DNA of 5,581 bases from an uncultured Pseudomonadota bacterium (GTDB taxonomy: Bacteria; Pseudomonadota; Gammaproteobacteria; Methylococcales; Methylomonadaceae), in the NCBI GenBank assembly GCA_903931355.1, contig CAIZCB010000517.1:1-5581 (forward strand). The letters run 5' to 3'. Each line of letters opens with the position of its first letter. Positions within the stretch are counted from its first letter, which is position 1. The position numbers and the translations under genes were made by a program. This document shows, piece after piece, positions 1 to 5,581 of this stretch. The notes beneath the pieces were generated by a model that was given only the letters and a program-made list of their open reading frames with translations, searched no databases and was not told where the DNA came from.

Positions 1-694
1 TAAATTCAATAATTTTATTAGCAGGATTAAGATTAATTTCGTCAATCACACAATGATGCTTGGCTTGCAAAATATAACTCACCGCCTCAGCCACATCATC
101 GGCTTGCAAAGCTTGGTTTGGCGCAAAGGATAGCTTATCAAAAAAGGCAGTATCGACCATCCCAGGATTCACCAAAGATACTCGCACAGACGTTTTACCA
201 CATTCATCGCGCAAAGCCTGACTAAATCCCCGCAAGGCAAATTTACTGGCGCAATAAATGCTGCCATTACGACTGCCTTTTAAAGCCGCTTCCGAACCGA
301 TGTAAATTAAATTGCTATGACTTTTTTGTTTTAACTTTGGCAATAAAGCTCGGCTTAGATGGGCTTGAGCAGTGAAATTAACCATCATCAACTGCTCAAT
401 CTGCGCAAACGAAAACTGCTCTAAACCACCAAATTGCCCATAACCCGCAGCAAAAACCACCGCATCCAAACTTGGATAATCCTGTTGCAACTGCTTGGCA
501 AACACCGCAATCCCGCTAGGTTTCGCCAAATCCAATTCAACCGCACTAAATTGCGGATGAGAATATTGAAATTGCTGACAATTTCGAGAAACGCCAATCA
601 CTTGATGCCCTCGTTGCAATAATTGCCTTGCGATGGCGCGCCCAATTCCCGAACTAGCCCCAGTAACTAATACTGTCCGAGTTAAGGATTGCAT
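1..694 (-). CDS. SDR family NAD(P)-dependent oxidoreductase (3' end cut by window edge)
   Basis: This is a classical short-chain dehydrogenase/reductase, a soluble cytosolic oxidoreductase that moves hydride between NAD(P)H and a carbonyl or alcohol substrate. I translated 231 residues from the ATG at 694 down to the window edge; only the extreme C-terminus can be missing, since the family is usually 230-260 residues. The Rossmann glycine motif TGASSGIG lies at residues 11-18. The usual NNAG motif is changed to FAAG at 81-84. The catalytic tetrad is N106, S134, Y147 and K151 (YCASK), followed by a PG motif (VNPGMVDT). Arg37 at the end of the second strand suggests NADP(H) preference, which is inference. 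The start lies inside the upstream radical SAM gene (13-base overlap) and has no clear Shine-Dalgarno sequence, so translational coupling is likely. The substrate cannot be read from sequence. Confidence 0.93.
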   Translation of the reverse strand, partial: MQSLTRTVLVTGASSGIGRAIARQLLQRGHQVIGVSRNCQQFQYSHPQFSAVELDLAKPSGIAVFAKQLQQDYPSLDAVVFAAGYGQFGGLEQFSFAQIEQLMMVNFTAQAHLSRALLPKLKQKSHSNLIYIGSEAALKGSRNGSIYCASKFALRGFSQALRDECGKTSVRVSLVNPGMVDTAFFDKLSFAPNQALQADDVAEAVSYILQAKHHCVIDEINLNPANKIIEF

Positions 695-1674
695 GGGAAT
701 AGCTTAGCAACGGGTATATATTGCAACAGCATATCAGTACAGTCTTTCATCATTTTATATTCCAACTCTGCGCGATAAGACACCATACCTGCATTAGTTT
801 GAAATGGGCTTGCGAACAATTTTTCATCTGGATAGAGTTTTTGGATTTTTTTGAAATATTGCTCAGGTAAACGGAATACGCCTAAACTCACCGAATGCAC
901 TTGATTAGCATCAATTTGCTGAAATACCTGTTCAAACATGTCACGGTAATGTTGCCGATAATCATCTTGATAAATCAAAGGGTCAAACCGCAAACCAATC
1001 GACCAACCTTTTTTCTGTAATTTTACTGCTGCTTCTATACGTTTTGCCAAACTTGGCGCTTTAGCTTCGACTTTATTTGCTACGCTATCGGGCGATAAAC
1101 TAAACGCCACAATGCATTGTTTTATTGGCTTACGATTTAACAAACTTCTAATCTGAGTGCTTTTGGTGCGCAGTTCCAACCAAGCATTAGGCAACTCATT
1201 AAACAAAGGTAAAAATGCTTGAACAAAGCCTGTAATAGGCTCCATCGCCAAACTATCACAATCATAACCCGAGAAAAAATATACCGGTTGATCAGGTGTT
1301 TGGTAACAAATATCACGAATCTGACGATGAAAATCTTCATAATTCACAAACAATACATAATTTGCTGACTGATACATACCTTGCAAAAAGCAATACCGGC
1401 AATCGTACAGACAATTGAGCATGTGCGAAAAATAATAATTATGTTTGCCACCTATCCCATAACCACTAGGCGTAGGTAATACAAACTTTTGGTATTTTTC
1501 TGCCAAAATTAAAGCTGGTTTATGTTTTTGTAAGCGAAAATTTTGTGATTTAGGATTAAAAACTTCGCCATAGCGATCACAAAAAATCACACGTGCATCA
1601 GGAAAACGCTGACGGATTGCCATAACCCGTGGATGCTGTTCAACAGCTTTCTCAATATAAAGCGTATCAATCAT
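682..1674 (-). CDS. Spore photoproduct lyase-like radical SAM protein
   Basis: This 330-residue protein belongs to the spore photoproduct lyase (SPL/SplB) family of radical SAM enzymes. These bind a 4Fe-4S cluster and S-adenosylmethionine and make a 5'-deoxyadenosyl radical; Bacillus SPL uses it to reverse the UV thymine dimer of spores. The cluster motif CLYDCRYC sits at residues 88-95 (C88, C92, C95), followed by FLQ as in the SPL CYLQ motif. By recalled alignment, Tyr94 matches the conserved Tyr97 of B. subtilis SPL, but Phe96 replaces Tyr99, and the hydrogen-donor Cys141 falls at or next to Tyr137, with Cys139 close by. The substrate may therefore differ. I chose the ATG at 1674 because GGGGG lies 7 bases upstream; a TTG at 1692 would add six residues but has no ribosome binding site. 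The gene lies 44 bases after the TM2 gene and overlaps the SDR gene. Family call is firm, reaction is open. Confidence 0.88.
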   Translation of the reverse strand: MIDTLYIEKAVEQHPRVMAIRQRFPDARVIFCDRYGEVFNPKSQNFRLQKHKPALILAEKYQKFVLPTPSGYGIGGKHNYYFSHMLNCLYDCRYCFLQGMYQSANYVLFVNYEDFHRQIRDICYQTPDQPVYFFSGYDCDSLAMEPITGFVQAFLPLFNELPNAWLELRTKSTQIRSLLNRKPIKQCIVAFSLSPDSVANKVEAKAPSLAKRIEAAVKLQKKGWSIGLRFDPLIYQDDYRQHYRDMFEQVFQQIDANQVHSVSLGVFRLPEQYFKKIQKLYPDEKLFASPFQTNAGMVSYRAELEYKMMKDCTDMLLQYIPVAKLFPCNP

Positions 1675-1681
1675 TAAATTG

Positions 1682-1686
1682 CCCCC
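1682..1686 (-). promoter_or_regulatory. Likely ribosome binding site of the radical SAM gene
   Basis: GGGGG on the minus strand, 7 bases before the ATG at 1674, in an otherwise AT-rich spacer. It decides for the ATG over the in-frame TTG at 1692, because the TTG would place this run inside the coding region (Gly-Gly codons) and has only A/T sequence before it. Confidence 0.45.
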
Positions 1687-1718
1687 AAACAAATTTAAAT
1701 AAATGACAAAATAGACTA

Positions 1719-2132
1719 TTATTTTAAAGGTCGCCCTTTTGCATCTTTATAAATATGGCCAGTAATAATCAAAACACCTTCTAAAAATCCCCAAACAACA
1801 CCAAAACCACCTGTTACAACGGTAATAACGGCTTGCGCAATTCCAATTCCCCAAAATCCTAAATAGATCCTATGTAAACCAATCGCCCCAAACAGCAAAC
1901 CTAAAATACCGGCTACTAGCTGACTTTTTACCGGTTGAGTTTCAATTAAATAAGCTCCCGCCAAACTCACATCGGTAATTTTGCCATCTTCTTGATCGAA
2001 ATCGACGTCATCACCAATTTTCGGTGAAGCTTCAGATGTCCATTGTTGCAAATGAAACTCATAAAATTCACCTTGGTACTTAACCACGCCGGATTGCGTT
2101 GCTTGATTGTAACTGTCTACCTGTCCTAACAT
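1719..2132 (-). CDS. TM2 domain protein with N-terminal OB/cold-shock-like domain
   Basis: A 137-residue inner-membrane protein of two parts. Residues 1-57 look like a small beta-barrel of OB or cold-shock type: GVVKYQGEFYEFHL at 15-28, then a KIGDDVDFD stretch and a GKITDV strand. Residues 70-125 are a TM2 domain, two hydrophobic helices (about 71-86 and 95-125) around the hallmark turn GLHRIYLG (85-92) and a GFGVVWG segment. In the usual TM2 pattern an Asp often follows the tryptophan-rich segment; here it is Glu118. The tail (KDAKGRPLK) is basic and presumably cytoplasmic. TM2 proteins have no defined general biochemical role, so I infer none. The ATG at 2132 is preferred over a farther upstream in-frame start because AAAGG sits 8 bases before it; the extra 22 residues of the longer form do not look like a domain. 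It lies 37 bases after the membrane-protein gene. Confidence 0.82.
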   Translation of the reverse strand: MLGQVDSYNQATQSGVVKYQGEFYEFHLQQWTSEASPKIGDDVDFDQEDGKITDVSLAGAYLIETQPVKSQLVAGILGLLFGAIGLHRIYLGFWGIGIAQAVITVVTGGFGVVWGFLEGVLIITGHIYKDAKGRPLK

Positions 2133-2140
2133 TATGTTTA

Positions 2141-2145
2141 CCTTT
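2141..2145 (-). promoter_or_regulatory. Ribosome binding site of the TM2 gene
   Basis: AAAGG on the minus strand, 8 bases before the ATG at 2132. It supports the 137-residue form of the TM2 protein and shows that the gene has its own initiation signal within the operon. Confidence 0.5.
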
Positions 2146-2169
2146 TTATTATTGTTATAAAAACATGTC

Positions 2170-2697
2170 TTACAAATCTGAGCTTGGCGAAATAGCAACC
2201 ACTGGCACAGGAAATAAAGCCTCCATTACCTGCGATGAAATCAGCAAATATAAAAACGCCAAGCCTAAGCTAAAAAATAACGGTCTATCCAAGGCATAAC
2301 GCAAAATATGCCCAGTAACAGCCCAATGCCACAGCATCATTAATAGCATGGCAAAAAAACTTAAGTCAGTCGCTTCGTTATTCAAACTAACCACAGCCGG
2401 CAATGCAAAAAAATTAATCACCGCATCAATACCTAATAAGGCCGTTAGTGTTTGACGAAATCGAGCTAGCTTGTCAGAAACAGACAGTAACGGCCAAATA
2501 AAAGCAACCATTAACCCAAAATCGACCGCCACCTGCATTAAAGCGGTCAGTAAATCACCACTTAACAACACAATCGCCACGTTAATGGCTACATATATCA
2601 GCAATACAAAAGGTAACAACCATCCAGCACTCGGCACATCCTGCGGCCCTTTGCGAAATGCGGTGATTTCTAAAAACAGTTGTAGCAATGGGTACAT
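2170..2697 (-). CDS. Conserved hypothetical integral membrane protein (about five TM helices)
   Basis: A 175-residue, very hydrophobic protein of unknown function. After a short N-terminus with the motif RKGPQDVPSA (15-24), there are about five predicted membrane helices: 26-46, 49-73, 84-105, 112-135 and 139-162. Polar or charged residues inside or at the edges of helices (D59, D91, N95, W123-H124-W125, H130) could line a functional site, but no catalytic motif is recognisable. The GPQDxP motif is one I recall from other uncharacterised gammaproteobacterial membrane proteins; a loose resemblance to Yip1-like proteins is possible but not shown. The start codon is 3 bases after the yheS stop, and its ribosome binding site lies inside the end of yheS, so the two are co-transcribed and probably coupled. 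No signal peptide is seen. The gene call is firm and the function is open. Confidence 0.85.
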   Translation of the reverse strand: MYPLLQLFLEITAFRKGPQDVPSAGWLLPFVLLIYVAINVAIVLLSGDLLTALMQVAVDFGLMVAFIWPLLSVSDKLARFRQTLTALLGIDAVINFFALPAVVSLNNEATDLSFFAMLLMMLWHWAVTGHILRYALDRPLFFSLGLAFLYLLISSQVMEALFPVPVVAISPSSDL

Positions 2698-2700
2698 GAT

Positions 2701-4587
2701 TTATTCCTGTTGTTGTAGGTTTTCTTCAGCCGTCATCCAATCCAACTCAGCTTGCTCTAAAGCAGCATCGACTTGGCTTTTCTGGCTGAGTAATTGTTTT
2801 AACTGCGGTTTGTTGTCATCGCTGTAAATCTCAGGATCGGCGAGTTTTTCTTCTAATTCACGTTGTTGCTGATGGTATTTTTCAACCGCTGCCTCGGCTT
2901 TTTTGACCGCATCCAACAACGGTTTTAAACGCTGGCGACGGTCGGCATCGAGTTTGCGCTGATCTTTACGCGACACGCCGCCTTGACTATCAGCGGTAAC
3001 AGGCTCATCTGCTGCGCGTTTTTGCTCGGCCAGCCAGACTTTGTAATCATCCAAATCACCATCAAATGGCTGAATCGAACCACCCGCCACCAATAACAAT
3101 TGGTCAGTGACCGAACGCAACAAGTGTCTATCATGCGACACCACCACCAACGCGCCTTGATAATCCTGCAATGCGACACTTAAAGCATGACGCATTTCCA
3201 AATCTAAATGGTTGGTTGGCTCGTCCAACAACAACAAATTCGGGTTTTGATAAACCAATAGCGCCAGCACCAAACGGGCTTTTTCGCCACCGGAAAACGG
3301 CCCAATCGGATCGTTGACTTTATCGCCTCTAAAATCAAAACCGCCCAAGAAATTTCGCAAATCTTTTTCAGTAGCTTGTTTATCCAACTGCTGCACATGC
3401 CACAACGGACTTTCATCCAAGCGCAATTGCTCTAATTGGTGTTGAGCAAAATAACCAATGTGTAAGTCTTGCGCGGTTTGCAGCTTACCATTCAAAGCCG
3501 ACATCTGCCCTGAAAGCACTTTAATTAAACTCGACTTACCCGCGCCATTCGGCCCCAGCAAGCCAATTCGATCACCCGGGCTAATCGATAACGACGCTTT
3601 ATTAATGATGATTTTGTCGCCGTAACCGATGTCCGCCTCATCCAGCTTTAACAATGGATTCGGCATTTTCTTCGGTGGCGGAAAGCTAAAACTAAACGGC
3701 GAATCAACATGGGCTTGGGCGATAAGCTCCATCCGTTCCAGCGATTTAATCCGGCTTTGCGCTTGTTTAGCTTTAGTGGCTTGGGCTTTGAAACGGTCGA
3801 TAAAACTTTGAATATGCGCCATTTCCCGCTGTTGTTTCTCGTAAGCAGTTTGTTGTTGCGCCAGCTTTTCGGCTCGCATCCGTTCAAAATCAGAATAGTT
3901 ACCGGTGTAGATTTCGGCTTTGGCTTGTTCGATGTGAACAATGTGATCGGTGATGGTGTCGAGAAAGTCGCGGTCATGCGAAATCAACATCAAAGTCCCT
4001 GGATATTTAATCAGCCATTCTTGTAACCAGATAACGGCATCTAAATCCAAATGGTTAGTCGGCTCGTCGAGCAATAAAACATCAGAACGACACATTAAAG
4101 CCTGCGCCAAATTCAACCGCATCCGCCAGCCACCGGAAAACGAGCTAACCGCGTTCGATTCTTGTTGGGTGCTAAACCCTAAACCATTTAATAACCTTGA
4201 AGCGCGAGCTTGGGCAGTGTAACCGCCGATATGCTCCAATTGGGCGTGTAAATCGGCCAGCTTGAGGCCATCATGCGCTTGTTCAGCGGCTTGTAATTGT
4301 TGCTGCAACTGCCGCAACTCGCGGTCGCCATCTAAAACATAATCAATCGCCGAACAGCTTAAAGCCGGTGTTTCCTGCGCCACATGCGCCACTTCCAAAT
4401 TCGGCGGCATCGAAAACTCACCTTCATCAGCGTGTAACTCATCGCGCAACAAGGCAAATAAACTGGATTTTCCCGCACCATTAGCACCGGTCAAACCGAT
4501 TTTTTGGCCTTTATGAATGGTAAAACTGGCTTCACTAAACAACAAACGACTGCCACGACGAATGGCGATATTTTTAAAATTGAGCAT
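2701..4587 (-). CDS. yheS: ABC-F family ribosome-associated ATPase YheS
   Basis: A 628-residue soluble ABC-F protein: two ATP-binding cassettes on one chain with no membrane segment, so it acts on ribosomes rather than as a transporter. Cassette 1 has Walker A GANGAGKS (34-41), signature SGGW (151-154), Walker B ending in DE (174-175) and switch His204. The P-site tRNA interaction linker covers about 230-310 and includes the lysine-rich KATKAKQAQSR-type segment typical of YheS. Cassette 2 has Walker A GPNGAGKS (345-352), signature SGGE (432-435), Walker B ending in DE (455-456) and His485. Residues from about 540 form a charged coiled-coil tail. Length and motifs agree with E. coli YheS (about 637 residues), which is reported to help ribosomes through certain arrest-prone nascent chains. 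Both catalytic glutamates are intact. It heads the operon; no strong Shine-Dalgarno precedes the ATG. Confidence 0.97.
   Translation of the reverse strand: MLNFKNIAIRRGSRLLFSEASFTIHKGQKIGLTGANGAGKSSLFALLRDELHADEGEFSMPPNLEVAHVAQETPALSCSAIDYVLDGDRELRQLQQQLQAAEQAHDGLKLADLHAQLEHIGGYTAQARASRLLNGLGFSTQQESNAVSSFSGGWRMRLNLAQALMCRSDVLLLDEPTNHLDLDAVIWLQEWLIKYPGTLMLISHDRDFLDTITDHIVHIEQAKAEIYTGNYSDFERMRAEKLAQQQTAYEKQQREMAHIQSFIDRFKAQATKAKQAQSRIKSLERMELIAQAHVDSPFSFSFPPPKKMPNPLLKLDEADIGYGDKIIINKASLSISPGDRIGLLGPNGAGKSSLIKVLSGQMSALNGKLQTAQDLHIGYFAQHQLEQLRLDESPLWHVQQLDKQATEKDLRNFLGGFDFRGDKVNDPIGPFSGGEKARLVLALLVYQNPNLLLLDEPTNHLDLEMRHALSVALQDYQGALVVVSHDRHLLRSVTDQLLLVAGGSIQPFDGDLDDYKVWLAEQKRAADEPVTADSQGGVSRKDQRKLDADRRQRLKPLLDAVKKAEAAVEKYHQQQRELEEKLADPEIYSDDNKPQLKQLLSQKSQVDAALEQAELDWMTAEENLQQQE
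2705..2708 (-). promoter_or_regulatory. Ribosome binding site of the membrane-protein gene, inside the yheS 3' end
   Basis: AGGA on the minus strand, 7 bases before the ATG at 2697 and lying within the last codons of yheS. Ribosomes finishing yheS would end 3 bases before this start, an arrangement typical of translational coupling. Confidence 0.6.
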
Positions 4588-4606
4588 GGTAATTTTGAGA
4601 TAAAGA

Positions 4607-4619
4607 CGGCGTAATGCCG
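4607..4619. repeat. Small hairpin-forming inverted repeat near the yheS transcription start
   Basis: CGGC, a 5-base loop and GCCG form a short perfect inverted repeat directly at the predicted start of the yheS transcript. With only 4-bp arms this could be chance. If real, it would form a 5' mRNA hairpin or a small operator. Confidence 0.3.
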
Positions 4620-4648
4620 ATTAGAGGGGGGATTTTATCGCGGGTCAA
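4620..4648 (-). promoter_or_regulatory. Putative sigma70 promoter of the yheS operon
   Basis: On the minus strand the -35 box is TTGACC (4648-4643) and the -10 box is TCTAAT (4625-4620), each one base off consensus, separated by exactly 17 bases. Transcription would begin near 4612-4614, giving a leader of about 25 bases before the yheS ATG at 4587. It is the only good promoter match I saw upstream of the five-gene run; the spacers farther down the operon show none. The call rests on pattern only. Confidence 0.55.
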
Positions 4649-4656
4649 AGGGGAGC

Positions 4657-4690
4657 GCTGAGATTGTTGTGGTTTTCTAACGATCTCAGC
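4657..4690. repeat. Inverted repeat between the GIY-YIG gene and yheS (possible terminator)
   Basis: GCTGAGAT (4657-4664) and its exact reverse complement ATCTCAGC (4683-4690) enclose an 18-base loop. In plus-strand RNA the stem could extend inward to 14 pairs with two G-U pairs. In minus-strand RNA, the direction of the upstream gene, the outer 8 pairs are perfect but are followed by CCCCTTTG rather than a real U-run. It is therefore at best a weak terminator for the GIY-YIG gene. It ends 8 bases from the -35 box of the yheS promoter, so an operator is an alternative reading. Confidence 0.45.
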
Positions 4691-4798
4691 ACTTTAACTT
4701 CTGTCATCTTCCCATTTGCAAATAACTGAATTTTCATCGCCGCTGCAATGTCTGTAGGAGCAGTATCGCTAATACAGATATACTGAGTCTCTAAAATA

Positions 4799-5581
4799 TT
4801 ACAGTTCAGCAAGCGATTCATCCTCAATTTGCTTAATAGTTTTGCCATTTGATGTTTTCCAGCTCTGTGGACCACTCCTCGATGTACCGGCCACAATCGC
4901 AGCGGCATAAGTCGAAGAACTCAACAAAATATCTTCTGTAGCAATTAATTTATCACCATCCTCTTTCAACTGACTAACTTCAATTAATTGTGCTTTTATA
5001 ACTGCCAACTTTCCCGGCATACTTACTGTATTTATTTTGGAAAGCTGCGAACCTTTCTTTAAAACAAAGCCTTCATCAGTCATTACACCAAAAGCTAACA
5101 AGTTATTTACTTTAAAAAACAAATCACCAAATAAATTTTTCTCTGCATTAACTTGGTTACACGCATCATCAACCATCTGATTGCCATTGTAAATATCTGA
5201 TATTTTCGACTTATTATTTAGTATTGGTTCAAGAACAAAATAACCAAGAATACCCAGCACCATTCGTATATTATCAACAAATTCTTTCATTGCATCACGA
5301 TCTGCTCGAGGAAGACTTGATTCCGGTGGCGTGTTCCCATTCTCCAAATCATACCTATTTGCATCTTTGGATATACCTACCAATGTCGCCTCGAGAAATT
5401 TAATATGCGCTTTTGTAAGATTCTCATCCTTACTAGTAAAAATAACAACTTCACTCCAAAAATCTTTATCTCTATCATGTGTTATTAATCTTTGATAAAC
5501 GTTTTCAGACTCGCCAATATAAGCAATTGGTTTATTATCAGAAAACCGCCCCTCGAAAAGAAAATAAACACCTGGCTTTGA
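4799..5581 (-). CDS. GIY-YIG nuclease family protein with C-terminal DUF4357-type domain (N-terminus cut by window edge)
   Basis: The frame is open from the window edge to the TAA at 4799, giving 260 visible residues; the true start lies outside. A GIY-YIG endonuclease domain opens the visible part: GVY (4-6), AYIGES (20-25), Arg31 in the YQRL helix, His35 and the catalytic-type Glu64 in KFLEATL, so the metal-dependent nuclease residues appear intact. The next part (about 68-160) is alpha-helical. The last 100 residues resemble DUF4357, with a GFVLKKGS strand and an AAAIVAG...SWK segment near the end. Family members I recall are about 300 residues, so perhaps 40-50 N-terminal residues are missing. 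A TTG at 5383 in this frame is internal, as real domain sequence continues upstream of it. The gene is much AT-richer than yheS, which hints at transfer. Its biological target is unknown; repair, restriction and mobile-element roles are all possible. Confidence 0.9.
   Translation of the reverse strand, partial: SKPGVYFLFEGRFSDNKPIAYIGESENVYQRLITHDRDKDFWSEVVIFTSKDENLTKAHIKFLEATLVGISKDANRYDLENGNTPPESSLPRADRDAMKEFVDNIRMVLGILGYFVLEPILNNKSKISDIYNGNQMVDDACNQVNAEKNLFGDLFFKVNNLLAFGVMTDEGFVLKKGSQLSKINTVSMPGKLAVIKAQLIEVSQLKEDGDKLIATEDILLSSSTYAAAIVAGTSRSGPQSWKTSNGKTIKQIEDESLAEL

Noticed and set aside
434..622. A 62-codon plus-strand open frame opposite the SDR gene
   Set aside because: It is antisense to a dehydrogenase with all catalytic residues present; the arginine-, asparagine- and isoleucine-rich product shows no domain.
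1675..1692. Extended TTG start for the radical SAM protein
   Set aside because: It would add six residues, but there is no ribosome binding site upstream of the TTG, while the ATG at 1674 has a G-run at proper spacing. It remains possible.
1675..1718. Possible separate promoter or terminator between the TM2 and radical SAM genes
   Set aside because: The spacer is AT-rich with an ATTTAAAT palindrome at 1693-1700. A TTGTCA resembles a -35 box, but no -10 box follows at the right distance (G-rich sequence is there instead), and there is no GC stem followed by a T-run.
2471..2827. A 118-codon plus-strand open frame antisense to the yheS end and the membrane-protein gene
   Set aside because: It is antisense to two well-supported genes, and its product is serine-, asparagine- and cysteine-rich without a domain, as expected for a shadow frame. 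The same applies to the other open frames opposite yheS.
2701..2890. CAACAA/TTGTTG-like short repetition near the yheS 3' end
   Set aside because: It is explained by glutamine-rich coiled-coil codons (QQQ stretches) in the YheS tail and has no regular spacing, so it is not a tandem repeat element or CRISPR.
4645..4908. An 87-codon minus-strand open frame overlapping the end of the GIY-YIG gene and reaching into the spacer
   Set aside because: Half of it lies over the GIY-YIG/DUF4357 coding region in another frame, there is no ribosome binding site before either possible ATG (4908, 4737), and its end overlaps the -35 region of the yheS promoter. The translated spacer part matches nothing I recognise.
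5381..5383. TTG as the start of the GIY-YIG gene
   Set aside because: The same frame continues without a stop to the window edge and encodes the GVY and YIG motifs of the nuclease domain, so this TTG is an internal leucine codon.

Overview
The window carries six protein-coding genes, all on the minus strand, so transcription runs from the high to the low coordinates. Five of them (yheS, a small integral-membrane protein, a TM2-domain protein, a spore-photoproduct-lyase-like radical SAM protein and a short-chain dehydrogenase) are tightly packed. Gaps are 3 to 44 bases, the last pair overlaps by 13 bases, and the five look like one operon. A sigma70-type promoter about 40 bases upstream of yheS (TTGACC, 17-base spacer, TCTAAT) could drive the whole set.

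The right end (4799 to the window edge) is a different kind of DNA. It holds most of a GIY-YIG endonuclease-like protein with a C-terminal DUF4357-type domain, cut at its N-terminus by the window edge. Its base composition is clearly AT-richer (about 31% G+C counted over 4921-5220, against roughly half in a yheS sample), which suggests an accessory or horizontally acquired gene beside a conserved housekeeping operon. The 211-base gap between it and yheS contains an 8-bp perfect inverted repeat (4657-4690), the yheS promoter and a small hairpin near the predicted transcription start.

The organism is most probably a gammaproteobacterium. The ABC-F protein matches my recollection of E. coli YheS closely through both ATPase cassettes, the linker and the C-terminal coiled coil. 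The moderately AT-rich background and the presence of an SPL-like protein without any sign of a spore-former would fit, for example, a methanotroph-type lineage, but that finer placement is a guess.

Functionally, the operon combines a ribosome-associated ATPase, two membrane proteins of unknown role, and a radical SAM / SDR pair that is probably translationally coupled. The most interesting point is the radical SAM protein. It keeps the iron-sulfur cysteines of spore photoproduct lyase, but by my by-eye alignment it has changed two residues of the hydrogen-transfer chain, so its substrate is probably not simply spore photoproduct. I did not find a CRISPR array, tRNA, rRNA, transposase or a clearly new multi-gene system. 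The SPL-like/SDR pair and the AT-rich endonuclease gene are the parts worth following.
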